A stretch of 64,000 nucleotides of DNA from contig NZ_QCZK02000051.1 of the NCBI RefSeq assembly GCF_003347595.2, positions 1 to 64,000 on the forward strand. Direction: 5' to 3'. This document shows, piece by piece, positions 27,450-35,373 of this stretch; the first letter of the stretch is position 1; the number at the start of each line of letters is the position of its first letter. The notes beneath the pieces are model-generated. The model was not told the DNA's origin. It did no database searches and saw only the letters and a program-made list of their open reading frames with translations. The stretch comes from Botryobacter ruber. Its GTDB lineage: Bacteria > Bacteroidota > Bacteroidia > Cytophagales > Hymenobacteraceae. The translations under genes were made by a program, and so were the position numbers.

Positions 27450-30251
27450 TTAGAATTTGTAGGTGATTCCGAGAGTGGAATACTGGCCTTTGCGGAATGC
27501 TCTGAAAGACTCATCAATGTCTGTAATCTTCTGGTCGTCGTTAGAGTCCTGGATCAGGCGTGTTTTCTGATTTAGTATATCCTGAATACCGGCTTTAATT
27601 TCAAAGTGCTTGCCTATACCCTTTGTTAAGGAGAAGTCTATCTGGTGGCGTGGCATTTCGTATACCGTCGGGTTCCGATCGCTACCTGCCGCGAAGATGC
27701 GCTTGCCAATTACGTTGTACAGCACATTAAACTGTAGCTGGCGGTCATCATCCTGGTAGTACACACCTGTATTAACCACGTAAGGCGACTGACCTACCAT
27801 GGCACGTTTGCCAGGTTGATAGGCAGCAGACTTATCCGTCAGCTCTACCTCGCTCTGCACCAGGGCTGCGTTCAGTACCAGTGTCAGGTTCTGCACAAAA
27901 CTATTTTCCGAAAGGTCTAAGAGCGATTTTCTCACTTCTGCTTCAACACCAAAGTTATAGGCGTTCTTGGCATTTTCGAAGGTGATGGTATTAGCGCCCG
28001 GAGTATTCTCAAATACCATCTCGATAGGATCTTTGAAGTTCTTATAAAAACCTCCGACAGAAATCAGCTCTGTTGGATTCGGGTAGAACTCGTAGCGTAT
28101 GTCACTGTTGTAAACTGTGGCAATGTCCAGATCCGGATTACCAATAACCTCTAGCAGGTTTATAAAGTCATAATATGGTGCAGGAGCAATCTCACGGAAC
28201 TCAGGGCGGTTTACGCTGATGCTGCCCCCGGCACGAAGCATGGCACGTGGTGTTAGGGAGTAAGTAAAGTTGGCTGATGGCAACACACTCAGGACCGGAT
28301 TTCTCATGTTAAGCTCTGTGTCGTCGAATTTTCGGGTAAACAGCTCCTGAGTGTTATGCTCTACACGCACACCGCCGGATACCGATAACTTTTCTGTTAA
28401 GGGAGAGGCACCGCCTACATAGCCTGCCAGGTAAGTGTTCCAGGCCTTGTAGTTGTTCTGTGGGTTAAAATCTTCAAGCAATTCCCAGCCGATTGAAGTA
28501 CCAATGTTACCAGGTTCAAAAACCTGACTTAGCGGTTTAAAGGCAAGGTTTTGATCAAATGTAGCCGTATTTAGTGGCGCAAAAGAAAAGGAACGGGAAG
28601 CATAATCACGGCTCTTTCGCTCTGCATAAAACCCTACTCTGATTTTAGGCGCATTTTCGGATGTAGTATCTGCTGTTGCAAATTTGTGCTCAAACTGTCC
28701 GTTAGCCATTACACCCCGCTCATTCAGGTCAGAGAAGAAACGGCCTGCATCTTTTAATGTCGGGATTGACTGGTAGAGCAAACGGTAGACTCCATCATTG
28801 TCATCGTCTGCTGTGCGCAGCCTGCGGTAGTCAGGTTCGTTACGGTTGGTGTAGTTGTAACCTCCCGTCCAGGTGATGGTAGACCTGTTATCATTAATAT
28901 CGTGCGTGCCCTGCAACTGGCCCGAGTAGATGGTGCGGCTCTCGTAGCGCAAGGAATAGTTACGCTGAAGCTGGTCTTGTTCTGTGAAGTCTATACCTTC
29001 TCGCTCCAGTACCTCATTCTTGCCCAACTGATTAAATAGGTTTCTGAACTCGAGTTTGTTATTAATATCAAGGCGCGCCATCCAGTTGCTGATGACACCT
29101 ACACGCACATTGTTTGTATATACCTTATCATTGAAACTTTGCTGTCTATCACTTTCACCTAATTCTTCCCTGAAAGCAGCATACGTATCTCTTGTACCTT
29201 CCGTAACGGACTGCGTGTTGCTGTATGACACCGCCGACACAGTACTTATACCAATTTTACCAATATCAAAGCGGCGATTTAAACCAAGCGAAAAGCGTAG
29301 ATCAGGTACAGCAGTTGCTGAAACAGGAGCCCAGTTGTTCAGGAATCTTTTCCCAATCCTAGCCAACTCATCCGGGCTACCTACTGTGTTTAAATCTGCC
29401 GGCATTCCGGCAGGTAATGTACGCTTGCTATTGTCGAATCCGAATTTGTCGGTGCTGCTTTTGCTGTCTGCTAGATAGTTATTGAACGTAGTGCCAAAAC
29501 GGTAAGAACCTGAAACACCTAAAGTTGTCGAGTTCTCATTAACCACATTTTTTGTAAAGATTTTGATTATGCCGCCACCATACTCTCCAGGAAGTTCAGG
29601 AGAACCATTCTTGTAGATCATGATGCGATCTATCACACTGGTTGGCAGAATGTCGAAAGAGAATGCTTTTTGGTCCGGCTCTGTACTAGGCGTAAGGGCA
29701 TCGTTCAGCAATACGGTGTTGTAGCGCTGGTTCATACCCCTGATTACTACATAGCGGTCGTTTAGTATGGTTACACCCGGAATCCGCTTTACTGTCTCCG
29801 CGGCGTCACGATCCATAGACTTGGCAATCTGCTCGCCGGCCACGCCGCTTACCACAATCTCACTCTCGCGAATAGACTCAAGCATAGCCATTTCGGTATT
29901 CGTTCGGCGCGTGCCCACAATGGTCACACCTTGTATTAGGGTGCTGTTTTCTTCAATCTGAACATCGAGGATGGTGGTTTTGCCCGGCGATATTTTTACA
30001 TTGGTAAGCTCTGCCGGCTTGTACGAGAGGGAGGAAATGGAAATCTGGTAGATACCCGCGTCTAATGGCAGGCTGTATTTTCCATCTAAATCGGTAGTAG
30101 TTCCTTTGGATGAACCCTTGATAAAAACGACTGCCCCAATTATGGCGTCGCCGGTGCGTTTGTCTGTTACTTTGCCTGCAATGGTTCCTTGTTGTGAGAA
30201 GGCATAACCGGCACTGGCAAAAAGGAGGAAAATGGTGAGTAAGGTTTTCAT
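27450..30251 (-). CDS. TonB-dependent outer-membrane receptor
   Basis: The receptor is 933 residues from the chosen start MKTLLTIFLLFASAGYAFSQ. It has a signal peptide, an N-terminal carboxypeptidase-regulatory-like domain (GTIAGKVTDKRTGDAIIGAVV), a plug (VIRGMNQRYNTVLLNDALTP region) and a 22-strand barrel ending in an aromatic residue (YSTLGITYKF). An upstream ATG at 30275 adds eight residues but lies too close to the -7 box at 30278-30285, so 30251 is preferred. Together with the lipoprotein gene downstream it likely imports a ligand using TonB energy. Confidence 0.9.
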   Translation of the reverse strand: MKTLLTIFLLFASAGYAFSQQGTIAGKVTDKRTGDAIIGAVVFIKGSSKGTTTDLDGKYSLPLDAGIYQISISSLSYKPAELTNVKISPGKTTILDVQIEENSTLIQGVTIVGTRRTNTEMAMLESIRESEIVVSGVAGEQIAKSMDRDAAETVKRIPGVTILNDRYVVIRGMNQRYNTVLLNDALTPSTEPDQKAFSFDILPTSVIDRIMIYKNGSPELPGEYGGGIIKIFTKNVVNENSTTLGVSGSYRFGTTFNNYLADSKSSTDKFGFDNSKRTLPAGMPADLNTVGSPDELARIGKRFLNNWAPVSATAVPDLRFSLGLNRRFDIGKIGISTVSAVSYSNTQSVTEGTRDTYAAFREELGESDRQQSFNDKVYTNNVRVGVISNWMARLDINNKLEFRNLFNQLGKNEVLEREGIDFTEQDQLQRNYSLRYESRTIYSGQLQGTHDINDNRSTITWTGGYNYTNRNEPDYRRLRTADDDNDGVYRLLYQSIPTLKDAGRFFSDLNERGVMANGQFEHKFATADTTSENAPKIRVGFYAERKSRDYASRSFSFAPLNTATFDQNLAFKPLSQVFEPGNIGTSIGWELLEDFNPQNNYKAWNTYLAGYVGGASPLTEKLSVSGGVRVEHNTQELFTRKFDDTELNMRNPVLSVLPSANFTYSLTPRAMLRAGGSISVNRPEFREIAPAPYYDFINLLEVIGNPDLDIATVYNSDIRYEFYPNPTELISVGGFYKNFKDPIEMVFENTPGANTITFENAKNAYNFGVEAEVRKSLLDLSENSFVQNLTLVLNAALVQSEVELTDKSAAYQPGKRAMVGQSPYVVNTGVYYQDDDRQLQFNVLYNVIGKRIFAAGSDRNPTVYEMPRHQIDFSLTKGIGKHFEIKAGIQDILNQKTRLIQDSNDDQKITDIDESFRAFRKGQYSTLGITYKF

Positions 30252-30277
30252 TGCGCTACTTTTGTTTAGTCTCACTG

Positions 30278-30285
30278 CAAAAGTA
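30278..30285 (-). promoter_or_regulatory. -7 box TACTTTTG for the TonB-dependent receptor
   Basis: Minus-strand TACTTTTG with a TTTG -33 element 17 bases upstream. The predicted transcript start falls near 30270, which fixes the receptor start at 30251. Confidence 0.65.
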
Positions 30286-30402
30286 GCGCGCCTGTTTTAG
30301 CTCAAATTCACCGGAAAGTTACCAATCGGTTAAGTATCAACACTTAATGTTAAGCAATGGTTAAGCACAGTTACACGTGCTGGTTCAGAACAACACAGGC
30401 TG

Positions 30403-30498
30403 AGGTGCTGAGGCTATGGTGACAGCGGCAGCAAAACAGAATTGTATCAAAAACCCGAATAATATTCTGCTGCCGCTGTCACCACTGCCTTAGCACCT
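30403..30498. repeat. Inverted pair of 28-bp repeats forming a long hairpin
   Basis: The left arm 30403-30442 and right arm 30464-30498 are near-perfect complements (shared core GGTGACAGCGGCAGC on one strand) around a loop of about 21 bases. Both arms carry the same departures from the family consensus (GGTGACAGCGGC instead of GGTGGCAGGTGC). It lies just past the stop of the gene at 30512. Confidence 0.85.
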
Positions 30499-30511
30499 GC
30501 GTCTGGCACCA

Positions 30512-30988
30512 TTACCGGGGCCTGTTGCCAAACCGCTTCCGGACTTCCTGCATTACCTTCCGGCGGAGCTGTGCCTCCGACTGATAGAGCCGCATCACCT
30601 GCTGCGGGCTAAGCACGGTTTTAAATTCGGAATAATACTCCCGCCGGATAGTGCTGATTTTAACTGCGTTTTCCAGGTGCGCTGTTATCAGCCGGTCGGC
30701 TTCTTCGGTTGAGAGGCTGTCGGGGTTAGTTCGCAGCAGCCCGGCCTCCTGGCGGCTTTGCTGCCGGGCAAAATGAAGTTCGTTAAGCGCCGCATCGTAA
30801 CGTTTGTAAACGGGTGCCAGTTGTTTTAAATCAGCGTCGCTTAAGTTCAGGGCTTTTTGTATCTCCAGCAGTTTTGCCTCTGTAATCCGCTCCCGGAGGC
30901 GTGGGTTGTTCCGCAGGTCCTGTGCCTGCACCGCCAGGTTAAGCAGCAGTGCCACACAAAATAAAATGGCTTTATAAAAAGTACTCAT
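30512..30988 (-). CDS. Periplasmic Spy/LTXXQ-like protein
   Basis: The 158-residue protein has a signal peptide (MSTFYKAILFCVALLLNLAV, cut after AQA) and a mostly helical, highly charged body with LSPQQVMRLYQSEAQLRRKV, resembling the LTXXQ motif region of Spy/CpxP. It is the third gene of the sigma/anti-sigma operon; its ATG overlaps the anti-sigma stop by one base (TAATG). By analogy it may be an envelope-stress chaperone or signal modulator. Confidence 0.75.
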   Translation of the reverse strand: MSTFYKAILFCVALLLNLAVQAQDLRNNPRLRERITEAKLLEIQKALNLSDADLKQLAPVYKRYDAALNELHFARQQSRQEAGLLRTNPDSLSTEEADRLITAHLENAVKISTIRREYYSEFKTVLSPQQVMRLYQSEAQLRRKVMQEVRKRFGNRPR

Positions 30989-31527
30989 TAGTATATTGTC
31001 TGTTCGTAAACGTAAAGGTCCGTTTCGGCCAGCGCTGCCAGCTGCAGCAGGTCCTCATCGGAAATGCTTGCCAGTATTTCGTCCAGCGTCTCGGGGTTTT
31101 CGGTTTGGGCAGGCGCTTGCTGCTGCTCCGGCACTTTTTCGGATCTAGTTTTTGGCTTTGGCACCACTGCCAGTTTCGGCTGTTCCGGAACTGTAGCCAC
31201 AGGCTGTTCCGGTTCAGGTACAGGCACGGCATCCGCAACAGGTGCTTCGGTGGGCTCTGTCGCGGTGGGCTCTGTTGCAACAATCATGTTCTTGTCAGTG
31301 TGTTCCTGGTGGCGGCCCGTGTACATAAAATAACCTACCGTAAGTAAAACGGCCACACTTGCAGCTACCGACAAAACCTGCCACAGCCCAAAGGTAGTTT
31401 TCTTTTTTGCAGCAGCCCGGTTTTCTGCTTCTGCGAGTGTTTCTTCCGTAATTTTATTAAAAAAGCCAGACGGCACTTTATAAGGCATCCGCTTTCCTAC
31501 TTTATCAAAATCAAATTCTTCTTCCAT
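30988..31527 (-). CDS. Putative anti-sigma factor, single-pass membrane protein
   Basis: The protein has about 90 cytoplasmic residues including FDKVGKRMPYKVPSGFFNKI, one transmembrane helix (LWQVLSVAASVAVLLTVGYF), and a periplasmic part rich in Pro/Glu/Ala with an acidic C-terminus. This topology and its position right after an ECF sigma gene indicate an anti-sigma role, although the zinc ZAS motif (HxxxCxxC) is absent. The ATG at 31527 overlaps the sigma stop as TGATG; a GTG three bases upstream is also possible. Confidence 0.75.
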   Translation of the reverse strand: MEEEFDFDKVGKRMPYKVPSGFFNKITEETLAEAENRAAAKKKTTFGLWQVLSVAASVAVLLTVGYFMYTGRHQEHTDKNMIVATEPTATEPTEAPVADAVPVPEPEQPVATVPEQPKLAVVPKPKTRSEKVPEQQQAPAQTENPETLDEILASISDEDLLQLAALAETDLYVYEQTIY

Positions 31528-32072
31528 CACGCGTTTATCATAAATTCTTTAATCTTACTGCTGGCATAGTGGTAGTTGGTTTTAAGGGTAGCCACCGAAC
31601 TATCCAGTATCTGGCTTATTTCTTCGTAGCTCAGCTCGTCGTAGTAGCGCAGGTTAAACACCATCCGCTGCTTTTCGGGCAACCGCAGCACCGCCTCCTG
31701 AAACTTTATCAGTATTTCATCTCCATCGGCTGCGCTGGTGTCGTACAATGTGTTTATCAGCTTTTCGTTTACCTCGTCGTGCGATGCTAAAAACTTTTTC
31801 CGGTTGCGGAACAGCCGGATGCACTCGTTGGTGGCTATCCGGTAAAGCCAGGTGTACAGTTTGCTCTCGCCGGCAAAGCTGTCCAGGTTGTTGTATACAT
31901 TTATAAAAGTTTCCTGCAGAATGTCCTGCGCATCTTCGTGCGACACCACCAGGCGCCTGATGTGCCAGTAAATCCGCTGGTTGTAGCTGTTCATCAACAA
32001 GGTGAAGCCTTTACTTCTGGTGCTCTGCTCACGAAACATCGACAAAATCTCTTCGTCTTTCGTCTCTATCAT
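31527..32072 (-). CDS. ECF-family RNA polymerase sigma factor
   Basis: The 181 residues hold sigma region 2 (YNQRIYWHIRRLVVSHEDAQ, then DILQETFINVYNNLDSF and LYTWLYRIATNECI) and region 4 (LPEKQRMVFNLRYYDELSYE, then EISQILDSSVATLKTNYHYA), the two ECF domains. It heads an operon sigma / anti-sigma / LTXXQ-like protein linked by one-base overlaps. No TAnnTTTG box was found upstream, so self-regulation through its own promoter type is possible. The 376-base gap beyond it (32073-32448) shows no gene. Confidence 0.92.
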   Translation of the reverse strand: MIETKDEEILSMFREQSTRSKGFTLLMNSYNQRIYWHIRRLVVSHEDAQDILQETFINVYNNLDSFAGESKLYTWLYRIATNECIRLFRNRKKFLASHDEVNEKLINTLYDTSAADGDEILIKFQEAVLRLPEKQRMVFNLRYYDELSYEEISQILDSSVATLKTNYHYASSKIKEFMINA

Positions 32073-32448
32073 TCTGTCCTGATGCTGTTAAACCCATCCA
32101 TATCCCTTAGAAACCCAAAGTTCCGAAAGGTTAAACAGGTACTCTAAAAACTTTTTATCTTAAAATTACACCCCTCACAATCAATCACTTACAAAAATTT
32201 ATATTTTTTTATTGTACTCCAATTTAACTTTTCACGCTTTTTATTCTCCTAGTGTCAGAGTTCAGCAAAAAAACGAATGCTTGTGATTTAACTACTACCC
32301 GGAAGCATAGTACCTGATCTGTAACTTGCTTATGCACAATCAGTATCACGGATCCGGATGGCAGAAAGTATGCACAAAACAGGAACACAGAAAACTTTAA
32401 AACCCTAATTTATTTATTTTTTAACTAACCGATTAACCCTTTCTCCCC

Positions 32449-33066
32449 ATGAAACACATTAAACTATCCTTTGGAATGCTGGCTGTTTCGGCGTTGCTCA
32501 CATTTTCTGCCTGCCAGAAAGAGGATGCTGTAATGCCTGATACGGCAACTATGGAGCTTGCTGCCTCAGAATTTCAGCTGGAAGACCTGGAGAGCCTGGA
32601 AAACCCTGTTATTACGGCTGCAACCGAAACACAAGACTTCCGGATCCGGGAAACCGACAGAAAAACCGATGCGGCACATTCGCTGGGTTCTATCCTGAAG
32701 CATCTTAACCTGGATGAGGCACAGCGTACAGCCATCAAGGGCTTTATGGAGCAACAGACGGCCTGTGTTGCTGAGCACAAAGCCAAAATACAGGAGCGCC
32801 ACCGGGAGCTGATGCAGAGAGCCAACGCCACACGCGAAGAACTTGTAAAAGCATACAAGGCCGGCAGAATAACCAAAGCAGAGCTGGAGGAAAGACTGGC
32901 GTCGCTGCACGAAAGGCTGAAAACCCAGCTGCATTCTGATGAAGCCAAGCAGGTTCGTGTGCGTATGCTGCATAAATGCAGGGCTGAACTTCTGGCAAAC
33001 ATAAGGTCGGTACTTACCCGCGAGCAGCTGCAGAAGTGGCACCGCTGGGCAGAGAGCCAAAAATAG
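32449..33066 (+). CDS. Lipoprotein with Spy-like helical domain
   Basis: A 205-residue lipoprotein: the signal MKHIKLSFGMLAVSALLTFS ends in AC with an acidic stretch after the cysteine (QKEDAV). The rest is long charged helices (GFMEQQTACVAEHKAKIQER and LTREQLQKWHRW), resembling the LTXXQ/Spy type. It diverges from the sigma operon across 376 bases and may be a target of that sigma factor (inference). A 28-bp repeat and a strong terminator follow directly. Confidence 0.78.
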   Translation: MKHIKLSFGMLAVSALLTFSACQKEDAVMPDTATMELAASEFQLEDLESLENPVITAATETQDFRIRETDRKTDAAHSLGSILKHLNLDEAQRTAIKGFMEQQTACVAEHKAKIQERHRELMQRANATREELVKAYKAGRITKAELEERLASLHERLKTQLHSDEAKQVRVRMLHKCRAELLANIRSVLTREQLQKWHRWAESQK

Positions 33067-33080
33067 TTACAGCAACTTTG

Positions 33081-33107
33081 CTGCTGCAGCCACCATTCCC
33101 GCTGCTG
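33081..33107 (+). repeat. 28-bp intergenic repeat, abutting a terminator
   Basis: CTGCTGCAGCCACCA followed by TTCCCGCTGCTG. It sits between the lipoprotein stop (33066) and the terminator hairpin (33108). Confidence 0.7.
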
Positions 33108-33147
33108 ATGCTCTTCCGGGCCTGCCTGTCCGGAAGAGCATTTTTAT
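33108..33147 (+). terminator. Rho-independent terminator after the Spy-like lipoprotein
   Basis: ATGCTCTTCCGG pairs with CCGGAAGAGCAT across a 10-base loop, followed by TTTTTATTT. Confidence 0.88.
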
Positions 33148-33207
33148 TTATGCCACTTTCCCGGCAACGCACTAAACCAACAGCATACTTCTACGGTTAA
33201 ACCTTTG

Positions 33208-33215
33208 TATCTTTG
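33208..33215 (+). promoter_or_regulatory. -7 box TATCTTTG for hemH
   Basis: TATCTTTG matches the consensus and lies 26 bases before the hemH ATG. No clear -33 element at the usual spacing. Confidence 0.6.
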
Positions 33216-33241
33216 TACCCCAAACGTAGTATACTGTTTAC

Positions 33242-34270
33242 ATGAGTAAAAAATCAACCGGTAAAATAGGCGTGTTGCTGGTGAACCTGGGCACACCCGA
33301 TACGCCCAACACACCTGACGTACGAAAATACCTGCGCGAATTCCTCCTGGACAAGCGCGTGATAGATATACCTACCATTCCGCGTTATGCGCTGATCAAT
33401 GGCATCATTGCTCCGTTCCGGGCTCCAAAATCGGCCATCGTATACAAACAACTCTGGACGGAGCGTGGCTCACCGCTGCTGTTTCATGGCCTTGATCTGC
33501 AACAAAAACTGCAGGAGGCGCTGGGCAACGGCTACCATGTGGCCTTTGGCATGCGCTACCAGAGCCCCAGCATAAAAAGTGCGCTGACCGAGCTGCGCGA
33601 GCAAAGCGTGGACCGCATTATCGTGCTGCCGCTGTTCCCGCAGTATGCCTCGGCCTCTACGGGTTCGGTGCAGGATAAGGTGATGGAAATTGTAAAAGAC
33701 TGGTGGGTGATTCCGAGCATCAACTTTATTTCGTCGTTCTGCGACGACCCGGGCTTTATAAAAGCCTTTGCTGAATTGGGCAAGCAGCACATGGCGCAGG
33801 ATACCTACGACCACGTAATTTTCAGCTACCACGGGCTGCCGGAGCGGCAGGTACTGAAGGGGAGTGACAAAGGCTACTGCCAGCTGGGCGCCTGCTGCAA
33901 CACCTACAACAAGCGCAACAAATACTGCTACCGTGCCGCCTGCTTTGCCACCTCCAGGCTGCTGGCCGAGCAACTGGGCCTGCGCGACGACCAGTACACG
34001 GTTACCTTCCAGTCAAGGTTGCTGAAAGACCCTTGGCTGCAGCCTTACACCGACGAAGTGCTGAAAACGCTTCCGGCCAAAGGCATTAAAAAAGTGCTGG
34101 CCTACAGCCCCGCCTTCGTTGCCGACTGCCTGGAAACCACGATAGAAGTAGGCGAGGAATTTAAGGAGATGTTTGAACACGCCGGCGGCGAGAAGTGGCA
34201 GCTGGTAGAAAGCCTGAACTCGCACCCACTCTGGGTAGAGGCCGTGAAGGAGCTGGTGCTGCAACACTAA
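33242..34270 (+). CDS. hemH: Ferrochelatase
   Basis: HemH inserts Fe(II) into protoporphyrin IX to complete haem. The 342-residue protein carries LLVNLGTPDTPN at the N-terminus, FSYHGLPERQ with the catalytic histidine at residue 197, a cysteine-rich stretch (QLGACCNTYN, then NKYCYRAACF) and SPAFVADCLETTIEVGEE, all family signatures. Single gene with its own promoter box and a hairpin of paired repeats at its end. Confidence 0.94.
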   Translation: MSKKSTGKIGVLLVNLGTPDTPNTPDVRKYLREFLLDKRVIDIPTIPRYALINGIIAPFRAPKSAIVYKQLWTERGSPLLFHGLDLQQKLQEALGNGYHVAFGMRYQSPSIKSALTELREQSVDRIIVLPLFPQYASASTGSVQDKVMEIVKDWWVIPSINFISSFCDDPGFIKAFAELGKQHMAQDTYDHVIFSYHGLPERQVLKGSDKGYCQLGACCNTYNKRNKYCYRAACFATSRLLAEQLGLRDDQYTVTFQSRLLKDPWLQPYTDEVLKTLPAKGIKKVLAYSPAFVADCLETTIEVGEEFKEMFEHAGGEKWQLVESLNSHPLWVEAVKELVLQH

Positions 34271-34293
34271 GCAGCCTCTCTTTTCTCAAAAAA

Positions 34294-34370
34294 GCAGCAG
34301 AGGCTGTGGAGGCAGGTGCAGTTACCAAAAATAGTTTACTGCACCTCCCTCCACAGCCTCTGCTCTTTTT
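34294..34370. repeat. Inverted pair of 28-bp repeats, terminator-like, after hemH
   Basis: The left arm GCAGCAGAGGCTGTGGAGGC (from 34294) and the right arm (34339-34365) are complementary over about 25 bases around a 17-base loop, with a TTTTTAAA tail on the right and an AAAAAA run on the left. Both arms carry GGAGG where other copies have GGTGG. It begins 24 bases past the hemH stop and looks like a bidirectional terminator. Confidence 0.85.
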
Positions 34371-34686
34371 AAAGGGTTGAAATTTCCAACCCCTACAAAA
34401 ATTTCTACCTCTCTACCTTTCTAACTTTCTTTGCATCAGTAAAGGGTTGAAAATCTTCAACCCCTACAAATTCTACCTCTCTAATACCAAATAGTAAAAA
34501 GGCCCTTCCATTACAAGGCCTTCAGTAGTTAGCTTAGTTGCAGTTCGCCCACAAGATCCCCTACGGAGATGACAAAGGTGGAATAGTTTTGTGGAACTGT
34601 GTAAATATCTGGTATAACTTTCTACCTCTCTACCTCTCTACCTCTCTACCTCCTAAACTCTCTAACTCCCAAACTCTCTAACTTCA
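34371..34686. repeat. Cluster of short intergenic repeats
   Basis: It has two copies of the GGGTTGAA/TTCAACCC hairpin (34374-34397, one variant, and 34442-34462), each followed by CCCCTACAAA; C-rich CTACCTCTCTAC tracts (34402-34432, 34471-34481, 34619-34684); and a MITE-like unit (34482-34617) nested between the tracts. No gene is seen in the 416 bases between hemH and 34687. Confidence 0.75.
34482..34617. mobile_element. MITE-like unit with TATACCA-type inverted ends
   Basis: The ends TAATACCAAATA and TATCTGGTATAA are imperfect inverted repeats. The interior carries GCCCACAAGATCCC, GACAAAG and TTTTGTG, which recur in reverse orientation at 43175-43250. It is 136 bases long with no coding capacity. 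It is a likely non-autonomous element; no transposase is in the window. Confidence 0.5.
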
Positions 34687-35196
34687 TCAGTCCCAATCCC
34701 AGTCGAATACGTTGCCGTTTTCTTCGTCCTGCGGACCGATAGGGATGGGTGCTTTTACATAGAAACCGAGTGCTTTTCGGTTGTTACCAGTACCATACCG
34801 GATGCGGTAGTTAAGCCCAGCGAAATAGTTAATCCAGTAGTCGGTTTGCATGCCAACACTTGCTTCGCCCTCCTGTAGTTCCAGGTAAGGACCTGCTGCT
34901 ACGCCAGCCACGCCAACGCCCGTCTGCGCCTGCGCAAACAGTACCGTGCTGCCTTTGCGGCGGTCGAACCCAAGGTTTACACTGGCCGGAAAACTGTCCT
35001 GGTACCACCAGAGGGCTGCTTCCACGCCCCAGCTTACTTTTGGTTTTCTGTCACCGAAGTTAAAATGCAGCATCGGCCCCACCGAGATCACATCCTGCGC
35101 CCGCACTTCTGGTAAGCTCAGCAGGCAAAGCAATGATAACAGGAGCAGCTTTAGCTTTACACCGCGTGCACCGGCTGCCGTTAATTTTTCTTTCAT
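34687..35196 (-). CDS. Small outer-membrane beta-barrel-like protein
   Basis: The 169-residue protein starts with a basic N-terminus, a hydrophobic core (LKLLLLSLLCLLSLPEV) and a cleavage site RAQ|D. The mature part has alternating strands (VISVGPMLHFNF, WGVEAALWWYQ, VGMQTDYWINYFAGLNYRIRY) like small barrels. The C-terminus (NVFDWDWD) is acidic rather than the usual aromatic end. Function unknown. Its stop lies directly beside the C-rich repeat tract. Confidence 0.65.
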   Translation of the reverse strand: MKEKLTAAGARGVKLKLLLLSLLCLLSLPEVRAQDVISVGPMLHFNFGDRKPKVSWGVEAALWWYQDSFPASVNLGFDRRKGSTVLFAQAQTGVGVAGVAAGPYLELQEGEASVGMQTDYWINYFAGLNYRIRYGTGNNRKALGFYVKAPIPIGPQDEENGNVFDWDWD

Positions 35197-35313
35197 AGTT
35201 TTCAGGGAGTTCGCGTTGATGACGGGCCCGAGCTTCAGCAGGCTCAGACTTCGTGCCTCCTGCTATCTCCCAACAAATATGCCAATACTTCTATATTGCC
35301 CCCTGCAGGCACA

Positions 35314-35343
35314 AAAAAACTCCATCATTTCTGAAGGAGTTTT
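35314..35343 (-). terminator. Terminator after the cysteine desulfurase
   Basis: AAAACTCC (35316-35323) pairs with GGAGTTTT (35336-35343). On the minus strand a T-run follows. The stem is short but well placed, about 30 bases past the stop of 35374-36516. Confidence 0.6.
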
Positions 35344-35373
35344 CTTGCTGATGCCACCATATTTATTCGTGGC

